A stretch of DNA of 64,000 bases from Candidatus Leptovillus gracilis (GTDB lineage Bacteria > Chloroflexota > Anaerolineae > Promineifilales > Promineifilaceae), in assembly GCA_016716065.1 (NCBI GenBank), contig JADJXA010000007.1, positions 124,001 to 188,000 on the forward strand, read 5' to 3'. Positions 53,244-62,282 of this stretch are shown piece by piece; the first letter of the stretch is position 1, and each line of letters begins with the position of its first letter. The translations under genes were made by a program, and so were the position numbers. Under the pieces are notes generated by a model, which saw only the letters and a list, made by a program, of their open reading frames with translations, was not told the origin of the DNA and made no database searches.

Positions 53244-56200
53244 ATGAAACCCCAGTTTTTATTTATTCTATTATTGAGTCTGTTTATTATTGGCGTGGCG
53301 GGACTTGGCCCAGCCCAGGCCACCACCGCCGCCGCAGAGCGGGTATTGGCCTATGCCCCCCTGCCCGCGGAGCAGGCGGCTCTGCCGGAAACAGTGACCA
53401 TTTACGCCCATGTGAACGGCCGTTCCGGGCCAGCTCTCATCTTGGGCGCAGACCCGGAGGCGTTAGCGACTTCTGGCCTGCAAGCCCAAATCCTGGAATC
53501 TATCCCGGCGCGCGCCACTTATTACCTGGCTTATCCCCGTCCTAACCAAAAAGAGGCGGAACTGGATTGGACGGCCGTTGACCAGGTGCTGCTCCGCGAA
53601 GCGGAATGGCGCCTGGTACGGGCCACGCCGGAAGCAGCCGAAAGCCTGGCGGCGCAAGGGATACAGCTTCAGCAAGTTACTTTCGACCCCAAACCGCTGC
53701 CGGGGGCAACGGCCGTACTCCGCGCACCGGCCGTCGTCGAACCCGACCCCATCATTCAAAGCATGGTCGCCAGCGTGAACAGCAGCACCGTCTACCAGTA
53801 CGATGGCGACCTGAGCGGCGAATGGCCGGTGACCATCGGTGGTTCGCCCTATACCCTGGTCAGCCGCCACACCAACAGCGGCACGCCCATTCAAAAAGCC
53901 ACCCAATTTGTCGGCGAGCATTTCACCGATTTAGGGCTGGCGGTGGAATACCACCAGTGGGGTGGGGCCACCTACCCCAACGTCATCGGCCAGATTACCG
54001 GCCTGACCGACCCCGACACCATCTACATCCTCTCCGCCCACCTGGACGACATGCCCTCCGGCCCGTTGGCCCCCGGCGCCGACGACAACGCCAGCGGCGT
54101 AGTCGCGGCCATGATCGCCGCCGACATCCTCAGCCAGTATCAATGGGGCTGTACGGTGCGCTTTGGTCTGTGGACCGGCGAAGAGCAGGGGCTTAACGGC
54201 AGCGCCGCCTACGCCCAACGCGCCTTCAACAGCGGCGAGAATATCGCCGGAGTGCTGAATCTAGACATGATCGCCTGGAACACGCCCAACAGCAGCCGCG
54301 ACATTGACCTGCACGCCAGCAGCAGCCTGCCGGCAACCCTGGCTCAGGCGCAGTTGTTCGTAGACGTGATAAACGCCTATGGCTTTGACCTGATTCCGAC
54401 TATCACTCCTAACGGCAGCGGCGCCAGTGATCACGCTTCCTTCTGGCAGTATGGGTATCCGGCCATTTTGGGCATTGAAGATTTCGGCGACTTCAACCCC
54501 TATTACCACAGCGTCAGTGACCGTCTCAGCACTCTGGACATGAGCTACTTCACTGAATTTGTCCGGGCCAGTCTGGCAACTTTTGTCCACATGACCGGCT
54601 GTCTGGTTTATGATGGCGTGGGCGCGGTAGACGGGCATGTCACCGCACAAGGCAGCGGCGACCCAATTGCCGCGGCGAACATTGCCCTGCAATCGCCCGC
54701 CGGGCAGACTTTCGCCGCTGCCAGCGACGCCAGCGGGTACTACACCCGCACCCTGTTAGCCGATACTTACACCATGACGGTGCAGGCGTATGGCTATCTG
54801 CCGGTCACGATACCGGATGTGACCATCGTTACCAACACGGTGACGACGCAAGACGTAGTCCTGACGGCCGCGTCCTCGTTCACGGTGTCGGGAACGGTGG
54901 TATCGCTGGATTCTGGCCTGCCGCTGGCGGCGCAGATTGAATTTGTGGACACGCCGGTGAGCGTGATGAGCAATCCCACGACCGGTGTTTACCAGGCGGC
55001 GCTGCCGGCGGGCGACTATACGATGCGGGTAACGGCCGTTGGCTATCAACCCACCGAACGCGCCATCACCCTGGACCAAAACCAGACCCAGGATTTCTAT
55101 CTGGCGTCACGGCCGTGTGTGCTGCTGGTGGACGATGACAACGACAGCCCGGATGTACGGCCGTATTACACCGCCGCCCTGGACGCTCTCGGCGTTAGCT
55201 ACGATGTGTTCAACGCCGGCAGTGGCAATGGCCCTTCGCTGGACGAGATGACCGGTTATCAGGCCATCATCTGGTTCAGCGGCGACAAGTACGGCACGGC
55301 CGGCCCAAACAGCGCCGACGAAGCCAATCTGGCCGCCTATCTGGATGCGGGCGGCCGGCTCTTCCTCTCCAGCCAGGATTATCTCTACGACATGGGCCTG
55401 ACCCCGTTTGGACAGAACTATTTGGGCATTGGCTCTTTCAGCAACGATGCGGGCAACGCCACGACAAAATATGGGGTCCCCGGCGACCCCATTGGCGATG
55501 GCCTGGGGCCTTATCCTCTGAGTTACCCGACTAACTTCACCGACTATGGCGATATTGTCAACAGCGGCAGCGGCGCTTCGCTGGCTTTCCGCAGCAGCGC
55601 CGCCGGAGGCAATGGCCTGGACGTGGACAAGGCGAGCGACAGTTGGAAAACACTCTTTTTTGGCACGTCCTGGGTGGCTGTGGTCCATGCCAATGCCGCC
55701 AACGGCCAGGCGCTGCTCCAGCGCATCCTCGACTGGTTCGGCGGCTGCGACTGCCAACCGGCCATTATCCACGATGTAACCACCACCATCAATGCCTGTG
55801 TGGTAGATTTTACGCCGGTCTATGGTGGTGAAGCGCCCTTCACCTGGGATTGGAACTTCCCGCTGGGCAATCCGATGACCAGCCAGAGCGAAACGCCCAG
55901 CGGCATAGATTTTGGACATACCGGCGCGTATTCGTATACGGTAACGGCCGTTAACTGCGATGGGGCGTGCAGCGACACGCTTGTCGGCGAGGTGACGGTG
56001 CAGTGTGACGTGTGCGAACCGGTAACGGCCGTGCAGCTTAGCCAGACCACCACAACCACGTTATACGCCGGCGACACGACCGGGTTTGCGGTGGAACTGC
56101 TGCCAGTGACGGCCGCTGCTCCCTATACTTACACTGTTTCAATCAGTGGTACGGCCGTTATCACCGCCCAAACCACCGGCAGCAATCCTTTTACCTTCGA

Positions 56201-56351
56201 CCACACCTTTACCGAGCCGGGCGTTTACCCGGTGCTGGTGGAAGTGTGGAACTGCGACCTGGCGTCGCCGGTCAGCGCTGCGCTGACGGTGACCATTTTA
56301 CCGGTCACAGAACGGTATAAAATCTATCTACCGGCCGTCGCCAAAGAATAG
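53244..56351 (+). CDS. secreted M28-family metallopeptidase with multiple C-terminal domains
   Basis: 1035 residues. Signal peptide (MKPQFLFILLLSLFIIGVAG...PAQA). M28 zinc peptidase (about 200-450): HLDD, GADDNASGV, TGEEQGLNG, NLDMIAWNT and SDHASFWQYGYPAI. Then two carboxypeptidase-regulatory-like domains (VDGHVTAQGSG..., FTVSGTVVSLDSG...), a region starting LLVDDDNDSPDVRPYYTAALDALG of unclear function, PKD-like repeats and the tail YKIYLPAVAKE. Such IYLP-type ends are frequent in secreted Chloroflexota proteins and may be a sorting signal (inference). GGAGG precedes ATG 53244. Substrate unknown. Confidence 0.87.
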   Translation: MKPQFLFILLLSLFIIGVAGLGPAQATTAAAERVLAYAPLPAEQAALPETVTIYAHVNGRSGPALILGADPEALATSGLQAQILESIPARATYYLAYPRPNQKEAELDWTAVDQVLLREAEWRLVRATPEAAESLAAQGIQLQQVTFDPKPLPGATAVLRAPAVVEPDPIIQSMVASVNSSTVYQYDGDLSGEWPVTIGGSPYTLVSRHTNSGTPIQKATQFVGEHFTDLGLAVEYHQWGGATYPNVIGQITGLTDPDTIYILSAHLDDMPSGPLAPGADDNASGVVAAMIAADILSQYQWGCTVRFGLWTGEEQGLNGSAAYAQRAFNSGENIAGVLNLDMIAWNTPNSSRDIDLHASSSLPATLAQAQLFVDVINAYGFDLIPTITPNGSGASDHASFWQYGYPAILGIEDFGDFNPYYHSVSDRLSTLDMSYFTEFVRASLATFVHMTGCLVYDGVGAVDGHVTAQGSGDPIAAANIALQSPAGQTFAAASDASGYYTRTLLADTYTMTVQAYGYLPVTIPDVTIVTNTVTTQDVVLTAASSFTVSGTVVSLDSGLPLAAQIEFVDTPVSVMSNPTTGVYQAALPAGDYTMRVTAVGYQPTERAITLDQNQTQDFYLASRPCVLLVDDDNDSPDVRPYYTAALDALGVSYDVFNAGSGNGPSLDEMTGYQAIIWFSGDKYGTAGPNSADEANLAAYLDAGGRLFLSSQDYLYDMGLTPFGQNYLGIGSFSNDAGNATTKYGVPGDPIGDGLGPYPLSYPTNFTDYGDIVNSGSGASLAFRSSAAGGNGLDVDKASDSWKTLFFGTSWVAVVHANAANGQALLQRILDWFGGCDCQPAIIHDVTTTINACVVDFTPVYGGEAPFTWDWNFPLGNPMTSQSETPSGIDFGHTGAYSYTVTAVNCDGACSDTLVGEVTVQCDVCEPVTAVQLSQTTTTTLYAGDTTGFAVELLPVTAAAPYTYTVSISGTAVITAQTTGSNPFTFDHTFTEPGVYPVLVEVWNCDLASPVSAALTVTILPVTERYKIYLPAVAKE

Positions 56352-56371
56352 TCCGTCGGAAATAGATTTTT

Positions 56372-56580
56372 GGGCATGGTTCATTCCAGGCGATATGTGC
56401 TTTACAAATTTGGCAAGAAAGCGCGTCATGCTGAGAGCCTGTGCTGAGCGAAGCCGAAGCATCCCCCGAAGCATCCCCCTCCTCTGGCGGGAGCGGGATG
56501 CTTCGCTCCGAAGACTCCGCTCAGCATGACAATGCCGCGTAAATTTGTAAAGATGATATTTTGCTCGATGAACCATGCCC
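56372..56580. repeat. nested inverted-repeat element with GTCATGCTGAG core
   Basis: Outer arms GGGCATGGTTCAT/ATGAACCATGCCC (56372-56384, 56568-56580), middle arms TTTACAAATTT/AAATTTGTAAA (56401-56411, 56541-56551), inner GTCATGCTGAG/CTCAGCATGAC (56425-56435, 56520-56530) with GGGATGCTTCG arms. It occupies most of the gap before the TPR gene and resembles 8145-8372. Confidence 0.75.
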
Positions 56581-56709
56581 GATATTTTTACCAACCCTGA
56601 GCGCTTCCTCAGGCTTGCTTGACGCTGTTATGCCCCAATGCTAAGATTCAATCAATCACCGGCGAGAATCGTCGGTTTTTTTGTGTAAATACACACACCT
56701 GTCTGAACC

Positions 56710-57917
56710 ATGGTTATTAAACGAACACCACCACGCTATCCGCGCCAGGGGCCATCTTGCCTGCTGGTTCTGTTTGTCATCTTTGGCGTTGCCATGGGTA
56801 TGTTTGTCATTGTGAACCGTGACGAAGTGCGCGACGTAATCATCCCCACGCCGACGCCACAACCCACCCGCTCCGCCACCGAATACGCTTTGTTGGCCGA
56901 CCTGAACGAACGGGATGGCGATCTGCTCAAGGCCGTAGAATTTTATGGCAACGCCGTCCGCCTGGATGCGACCAAACCGGAGTTCTTTATCCGCCTGATC
57001 AACCTCCTGGTCAACACCCGACAGCCGGAGCGCGCCCTACAAGTGGCCGAACAGGCGACCGTCCTGGCCCCTGAAAATGATGCCGTGTGGACGGCCGCCG
57101 CCTCGGCCCACGTTGCCAATGGTGACCGTCTGCTGGATTTGGGCGATCCCACCGGGGCGGCGCTGCAGTATGCTCAGGCAGTGCAGGTGGCCGAAAAGGC
57201 CATTGCCATCAACCCCCAAAATGCCGACGCTTATGCCTACGCCGCTGCCGGGCTGGTACTGCCTAACGATCCCAACCGCTTTAGCCGCGCCCAGGAAATG
57301 GCCGACCTGGCTGTTGCGTTGGAACCGGAAAACCCATTGGCGCGCTATTACATGGCGACGGTGCTGGTGTATCAGGGGTATTACGATGCCGCGCGTGAAA
57401 ATTACCTCTTGGGTCTGCAATACGCGCCCAACGACCCGGACTTGTATTATGGTCTGGCTTACAATTTTTTCGGCACAGGCAATATCCCTGAAGCAATTCT
57501 CAGTTTTGAGCAGGCAATCACTGCCGATCCTGAATATGCCGCTGCTTATGATGGATTGGCCTATATGTATTGCAATTGGGGCAGGACCCACTGGCGGAAC
57601 AAAATGCACTGGAGTCTGTCCGGTTAAACCCTAATGTGGCGCGGGCGCACGGCCGTTTGGGCGAGGCCTATTTCCGCCAATCCAACTACTCGAACGCCAT
57701 TACATCATTGGAACGCGCCGTTTCCCTCTATGGCAAAGCAACTGATCTAAACGCCCGCTTCTTCTTGATGCTGGGCAACGCCTACATCCGCGACAGCCTC
57801 GATAACTGCGCCAAGGCCGTTCCTTTGTTTGAACAAGTCGTTGTGGTCAGCCTTGCCTGGCGCGAGACAGCCGCTGCCGGCATCGAAGAATGCCGCCGCG
57901 CCCTGCCCGGTGGTTGA
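56710..57917 (+). CDS. membrane-anchored TPR protein, one frame break
   Basis: About 400 residues if joined. The N-terminus has one membrane helix (CLLVLFVIFGVAMGMFVIV) followed by at least seven TPR-like helical pairs (ALLADLNERDGDLLKAVEFYGNAVRLD, LVYQGYYDAARENYLLGLQYAPND, and after the break AYFRQSNYSNAITSLERAV). The frame is lost near 57577: AATTGGGGCAG needs one more T to give NLGQDPLAEQNALE. A homopolymer-type error is likely. The cytoplasmic or extracellular side of the repeats is not certain. It probably binds other proteins. Confidence 0.75.
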
Positions 57918-57961
57918 GTTTTGCAAGCATAACACGTATTCCGTATCCTGCGAACCCTCTT

Positions 57962-57998
57962 CAGATTGGACCAACCTCCAAGATTGGTCCAATCTAAC
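57962..57998. repeat. AGATTGGACCAAC inverted repeat
   Basis: AGATTGGACCAACCT and AAGATTGGTCCAATCT pair almost fully; a relative sits at 11345-11376. Confidence 0.6.
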
Positions 57999-58026
57999 GA
58001 ACAAGAAGTTATTCTTAGACGATTAC

Positions 58027-58053
58027 TTAGCAGTCGGGGGGAACGAGTGCTAA
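58027..58053. promoter_or_regulatory. upstream CIRCE-like operator of groES-groEL
   Basis: TTAGCAGTC (58027-58035), nine bases, GAGTGCTAA (58045-58053). It is one base from the CIRCE consensus TTAGCACTC-N9-GAGTGCTAA, and ends just upstream of the -35 box. HrcA binds CIRCE. Confidence 0.75.
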
Positions 58054-58060
58054 AAAATCC

Positions 58061-58088
58061 TTGACAAGCCCATAAACTGTGCTAGAAT
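58061..58088 (+). promoter_or_regulatory. sigma-70 promoter of groES-groEL
   Basis: TTGACA (58061-58066), 16-base spacer, TAGAAT (58083-58088), between two CIRCE operators. Confidence 0.85.
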
Positions 58089-58097
58089 TTTTATGAA

Positions 58098-58124
58098 CTG
58101 GCACTCTACACGTGCGAGTGCCAG
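58098..58124. promoter_or_regulatory. downstream CIRCE operator of groES-groEL
   Basis: CTGGCACTC (58098-58106), nine bases, GAGTGCCAG (58116-58124), a perfect 9-9-9 inverted repeat. It overlaps the expected transcription start, so HrcA bound here would block elongation or initiation. Confidence 0.9.
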
Positions 58125-58158
58125 ATTCCCTAGAATTACCTAAAAAAGGAGATACAGC

Positions 58159-58452
58159 ATGTCCCTGAACATAAAACCGCTTGCCGACCGCTTGGTTGTT
58201 GAGCCAAAAGAACGCGAAGAAGTAACCCCATCAGGCCTGGTCCTGCCGGAAACCGCCAAAGAGAAGCCCCAGGAAGGGGAAGTCATCGCCGTCGGTCCCG
58301 GCCGTCGTGATGACGATGGCAAACGCATCAAGATGGATGTCAAATTGGGCGACCGCGTTCTGTACGCCAAATACGGCGGCACAGAAATCAAAATAGATGG
58401 CAAAAAACTGCTCATCCTCAAAGAATCTGACGTTTTGGCAATTATCGAGTAA
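58159..58452 (+). CDS. groES: co-chaperonin GroES
   Basis: 97 residues. It forms the heptameric lid of GroEL. The N-terminal KPLADRLVVEP, the mobile loop around EEVTPSGLVLPETAKEKPQEGEV and the C-terminal LGDRVLYAKYGGTEIKIDGKKLLILKESDVLAIIE are conserved. AAGGAG lies seven bases before the ATG. It is first in the groES-groEL unit behind a promoter flanked by two CIRCE sites. Confidence 0.97.
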   Translation: MSLNIKPLADRLVVEPKEREEVTPSGLVLPETAKEKPQEGEVIAVGPGRRDDDGKRIKMDVKLGDRVLYAKYGGTEIKIDGKKLLILKESDVLAIIE

Positions 58453-58494
58453 TTGGCAAACTCAAGTAAGTGAAAGCAAGGAGATATTTAGACA

Positions 58495-60144
58495 ATGGCT
58501 AAACAACTTATTTTTTCCGAAGATGCCCGTCGCAAACTAAAGAAAGGCATTGATACCGTAGCAAATGCCGTTTCCACAACTCTCGGTCCGAAGGGCCGCA
58601 ATGTGGCAATTGACAAAAAATTCGGCGCGCCGACCATCACCCACGATGGCGTGACCGTAGCCAAAGAAATCGAACTGGAAGACCCCTTTGAAAATATGGG
58701 CGCCCAGTTGTTCAAAGAAGCAGCGATTAAAACCAACGACATCGCCGGTGATGGGACCACCACCGCCACTGTTTTGGCCCAACACATGGTCCACGAAGGT
58801 CTGAAAAACGTGGCCGCCGGGGCCAACCCCATGCTGTTAAAACAAGGTATCGAAGCCGGAACGGCCGCTTTAGCCGCCCGTATTCGAGAAATGGCTGTCA
58901 CCATTGACAGCGTAGACGACATCGCTTCCGTCGCTTCCATTTCGGCGCAAGATCCAGCCATCGGCAGCCTCATTGCTGAGGTGATGGATAAGGTCGGTAA
59001 AGATGGCGTCATCACCGTGGAAGAGTCGCGCGGTCTGGAATTTGAGACTGAATACGTCGAAGGTATGCAGTTCGACCGTGGTTACATCAGCCCCTATTTC
59101 GTCACCGACGCCGAAACCATGGAAGCCATCGTCGAGGACGCTTATATTCTGATTCACGACAAGAAAATCAGCTCGGCCCAAGACATCGTGCCGATTTTGG
59201 AAAAATTGGTCCAGATTGGCAAGAAAAATCTGGTTGTTATCGCCGAAGATATAGACGGCGAAGCGCTGGCGACGCTGGTGCTGAACAAACTGCGCGGCAT
59301 GATTAACGCCCTGGCCGTGAAGGCCCCTGGTTTCGGCGACCGTCGCAAGGCGATGCTGCAAGACATTGCCGTCCTGACCGGCGGCGAAGTTATCACCGAA
59401 GAAATGGGTCGCAAGTTGGAAAGCGTGCAGTTGAAAGACCTGGGTCGGGCAGCGAAAATCGTCGCCTCCAAAGACGAGACCACCGTTGTGGATGGCGCCG
59501 GCGACGAAACGCTGATCAAATCTCGCGTTGAGCAGATCAAAGTGGAGATTGACCGCAGCACGTCTGATTATGACCGTGAAAAACTGCAAGAACGTCTGGC
59601 CAAATTGGCCGGTGGTGTGGCCATCATTCGCGTGGGTGCGGCGACCGAGGTGGAGCTGAAAGAAAAGAAACACCGCGTGGAAGATGCTCTCAGCGCGACG
59701 CGCGCGGCCGTGGAAGAAGGCATTGTCCCTGGTGGTGGCGTAGCGTTGTTGAACGCGCTGTCGGCGTTGGACGATGTGGTCGTGCCGGCTGGCGACCAGA
59801 CGACGGGTGTGGGCATTTTGCGCCAGGCTTTACTGGCCCCGATGCGTAAACTGGCCGAGAACGCGGGCATGAATGGCGACGTGATCATTCAGAACGTGCG
59901 CCGTGAACAGGCGGAAAAGGGCGACAGCAAGATTGGCTATAACGTCCTGACCGACGAATACGTGAATATGCTGAAAGCAGGCATTATTGATCCGGCCAAA
60001 GTAACCCGCGGCGCGGTGGAAAATGCGGCCAGCATCGCCTCCATGATTCTGACGACCGAAGCCTTGATCACGGACATTCCTGAGAAGGAAGCTCCGATGC
60101 CGGCCGGTGGACCTGGCGGCGGCATGGGCGGCATGGATTTCTAA
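58495..60144 (+). CDS. groEL: chaperonin GroEL
   Basis: 549 residues. Full-length 60-kDa chaperonin with ATP-binding GDGTTTATVLAQ and the end in GGMGGMDF. It folds proteins within the double-ring cavity under GroES. AAGGAG lies 11 bases before the ATG and the gene starts 42 bases after groES. Terminator follows at 60181. No residue looks unusual. Confidence 0.97.
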   Translation: MAKQLIFSEDARRKLKKGIDTVANAVSTTLGPKGRNVAIDKKFGAPTITHDGVTVAKEIELEDPFENMGAQLFKEAAIKTNDIAGDGTTTATVLAQHMVHEGLKNVAAGANPMLLKQGIEAGTAALAARIREMAVTIDSVDDIASVASISAQDPAIGSLIAEVMDKVGKDGVITVEESRGLEFETEYVEGMQFDRGYISPYFVTDAETMEAIVEDAYILIHDKKISSAQDIVPILEKLVQIGKKNLVVIAEDIDGEALATLVLNKLRGMINALAVKAPGFGDRRKAMLQDIAVLTGGEVITEEMGRKLESVQLKDLGRAAKIVASKDETTVVDGAGDETLIKSRVEQIKVEIDRSTSDYDREKLQERLAKLAGGVAIIRVGAATEVELKEKKHRVEDALSATRAAVEEGIVPGGGVALLNALSALDDVVVPAGDQTTGVGILRQALLAPMRKLAENAGMNGDVIIQNVRREQAEKGDSKIGYNVLTDEYVNMLKAGIIDPAKVTRGAVENAASIASMILTTEALITDIPEKEAPMPAGGPGGGMGGMDF

Positions 60145-60180
60145 TTAGTTGATAGTTGGTAGTTGGTAGTTGACAGTTAA
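60145..60180. repeat. GTTGGTAGTTGGTAG repeat after groEL
   Basis: AGTTGATAGTTGGTAGTTGG and a further GTAGTTGACAG unit between the groEL stop and its terminator. It is the reverse complement of the 35105 repeat family. Confidence 0.65.
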
Positions 60181-60182
60181 GA

Positions 60183-60216
60183 AGGCCCCTCGGAAGAGGG
60201 GTCTTTTCTTTTTGGG
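60183..60216 (+). terminator. terminator of groES-groEL
   Basis: GGCCCCTC-ggaa-GAGGGGTC followed by TTTTCTTTTT. Stem sequence nearly equals the rpoD terminator. Confidence 0.87.
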
Positions 60217-60253
60217 GCTGGTTTAGTACACTGTCGGGGACGGGAGGTTTTTT

Positions 60254-61069
60254 ATGGGTGAACAATTGGTAAATCAGCTTCTTGCGGCGCTGGCAAAGAT
60301 GACCTGGCCGGAGAACCCGGCGGCGACGCCACAAGGCCGGGTGACGTATGAAATTGGCCTGGATAAGGTGGAAGGTTATTCCGGTGATCCGCGCACGCTG
60401 GCGGAAGCGATCCGCATTTTCCGGTCTGGTGGGTCGGCGGCGTATGCGTATGCGGGGGTGGCCTATGTGCTGCTGGCGGCGGCGCAGGAGCCGGATGGGT
60501 CTTATGCGCCGCTGGGCCTGGACGTGGCGATGGCCTGGCTAGAGAAAGCGCAGGCGTTGGAGCCGGACGTGGTGATGATTAACATGATTGAGGCGTTGGT
60601 GTATGTGTATCACGGCCGTTTCCCAGACGCCCGCATGGTTTTAGATTACCTCCACGACCAAGAACCGGACAATTACCACGTTCACCTGGCCGAAGTGGCC
60701 TATTGGATGCAGCAGGGTGATGTGGAAAATACGGCAGCGGCGGTGGCAACGGCCGTATCCATCTCCCATACCCCACCCCAACGGCTGCGCCTGCGCGCCC
60801 GGCTGGCCGATTTCTACCTGGAAGCCGACAAGCTGGATGAAGCGCTGGAAATCTACAAGGAATCGGTGCATTTTGAGCCACAAAATGCGCTGTTGTGGCA
60901 TAAAGTCAGTCAGGTTTACTTCCAAAAAGGGCAGCTAGACGAAGCCGAACGGGCCAATCAACAATCGTTGCGCTTAGGCAGCTTGCCGGCGGCGCAGCAA
61001 ATGACCGAGCGCATTAAAGCGCGGCGTAAAGGAGAATCGGGGTTGTTGGGTGGATTGTTTAAGCGGTAG
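60254..61069 (+). CDS. cytoplasmic TPR protein
   Basis: 271 residues without signal peptide or membrane helix. Several TPR-like helices: AIRIFRSGGSAAYAYAGVAYVLLAAAQEP, AMAWLEKAQALEPD, EVAYWMQQGDVENTAAAVATAVSIS, ADFYLEADKLDEALEIYKESVHFEPQN and QLDEAERANQQSLRL. It ends in a basic tail GGLFKR. GGAGG lies six bases before ATG. Function unknown; a scaffold or secretion partner is possible. Convergent with the P-loop gene that follows. Confidence 0.8.
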   Translation: MGEQLVNQLLAALAKMTWPENPAATPQGRVTYEIGLDKVEGYSGDPRTLAEAIRIFRSGGSAAYAYAGVAYVLLAAAQEPDGSYAPLGLDVAMAWLEKAQALEPDVVMINMIEALVYVYHGRFPDARMVLDYLHDQEPDNYHVHLAEVAYWMQQGDVENTAAAVATAVSISHTPPQRLRLRARLADFYLEADKLDEALEIYKESVHFEPQNALLWHKVSQVYFQKGQLDEAERANQQSLRLGSLPAAQQMTERIKARRKGESGLLGGLFKR

Positions 61070-61075
61070 CTTTTG

Positions 61076-61483
61076 TCAGTTAGCTTCCGTATTCCGTGTT
61101 CCGTCCGTCGTCGTGGTCGTCTTGGTCCGTAGAAAGGCCAACACTTTGGCCTGGATCTCCTGAGGCGTGAGGCCACTGGTGTCCAGGTAGAAGTGGGCGT
61201 GGGCGTGGGCGTGGCTCAGGCGCTGGTGTTGCTCGGCCAGCCGTTCTGGGCCGCCGTGGGTGTGGGGGTGGCGCTGGGCCAGAGTGGCAAAATCCAGATC
61301 AAGGTAGATGAGAATGTCGGGGCGCGTGAGGCGCTGCCACATATAGGGCACGTAGGAATGTTCCTGGGCCGGTTGGCGCACGTTGTAGCCGGCGGCGCGT
61401 AGGGCGCTGCCCAGAGTGCTTTTGCCAGACGCGCATGGGCCAACCAGGGCGATGCGGGGGGATTCTGACGCGGTGTCGGGCAT
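61076..61483 (-). CDS. small P-loop ATPase/kinase-like protein
   Basis: 135 residues. Walker A GPCASGKSTLGSALRAAG near the N-terminus and YLDLDFATLAQRH in the region of Walker B or the NMP-binding site; His-rich HAHAHAHFYLDTSG follows. It resembles a short nucleoside/adenylate-kinase-like P-loop protein. It starts two bases after the phosphatase-like gene stop, so the two share a transcript. Substrate not known. Confidence 0.72.
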   Translation of the reverse strand: MPDTASESPRIALVGPCASGKSTLGSALRAAGYNVRQPAQEHSYVPYMWQRLTRPDILIYLDLDFATLAQRHPHTHGGPERLAEQHQRLSHAHAHAHFYLDTSGLTPQEIQAKVLAFLRTKTTTTTDGTRNTEAN

Positions 61484-61485
61484 GG

Positions 61486-62196
61486 TTAGTTGAGGGGCAT
61501 GTGGACTTCCAGCCGCCGGATGTCGTTCTGGGCGTGGGGCAGCACGGCCGTTACCAACACACTGATGTCGTCTTTTGGACGGCCGTGTTCAATTGCCAGG
61601 GCCTCTTCCAACAGGGTATCGGCAATGGTGCGCGGCGACCAGATGCCCGTCCCCAACATGCGCGCCACAGCGGCCAGCGGATCGTACAAATGGCTGCCGC
61701 TGGGGCTGCCGGCATGGCGCAGTCCATCGGTAAACACCACAATCAACACCCTTTCTTCGATGGGAATTTCGGTGATGACCGGCTTGGTGTTCTGGCGCAC
61801 CCCCACACTTTGCGAAGGTTCGTCCAGCAGGTATAGACCGGCGGTTGGCGTGTGGACAATTACCGGGGCTTCGTTGTTGCGCGAGATGACAAAGGTCTTG
61901 GTGCGGGCGTCGGCGGAGAGAATGTTGAGGGTGGAGCTGACTTTGCCGCCGCGATAGGTGTAGAGGTAGTCGTGGGCCGCGCGGGCGGCGGCGCCATCGC
62001 GCACGCCCTCGGCCAGCAGTTGGATGGCTTTGCGGGCGACGACGTTGCTGATGGCTTTGGCCGATTTGCCGCTGCGCTGCCCGTCGGCCAACACCAGGGA
62101 GATACCCCCATGCGGCCGTTCGATCATTTCCAGAGTATCGCCGCTCTCGCTGGAGGCGTATTTACTGATTTTGGCGACGGCAAATTGTACGTCCAT
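61486..62196 (-). CDS. SpoIIE/PP2C-like phosphatase
   Basis: 236 residues. A short PP2C-like fold: VLADGQRSGKSAKAISNVVA (metal-binding Asp and Gly motif), NNEAPVIVHTPTAG, FTDGLRHAGSPSG and RPKDDISVLVTAV. SpoIIE/RsbU-like phosphatases act on phosphoserine anti-anti-sigma partners; no such partner is adjacent. AAGGAC precedes ATG by nine bases. It is followed by the small P-loop gene with a two-base gap. Confidence 0.82.
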   Translation of the reverse strand: MDVQFAVAKISKYASSESGDTLEMIERPHGGISLVLADGQRSGKSAKAISNVVARKAIQLLAEGVRDGAAARAAHDYLYTYRGGKVSSTLNILSADARTKTFVISRNNEAPVIVHTPTAGLYLLDEPSQSVGVRQNTKPVITEIPIEERVLIVVFTDGLRHAGSPSGSHLYDPLAAVARMLGTGIWSPRTIADTLLEEALAIEHGRPKDDISVLVTAVLPHAQNDIRRLEVHMPLN

Positions 62197-62282
62197 GCGT
62201 TATTGTCCTTGTGTGAAATCAAGGTGGATTATAAGCAAGGTGGCGGAAGTTTCAAAGCAAGGACATCTTCACCGCCACCCGC

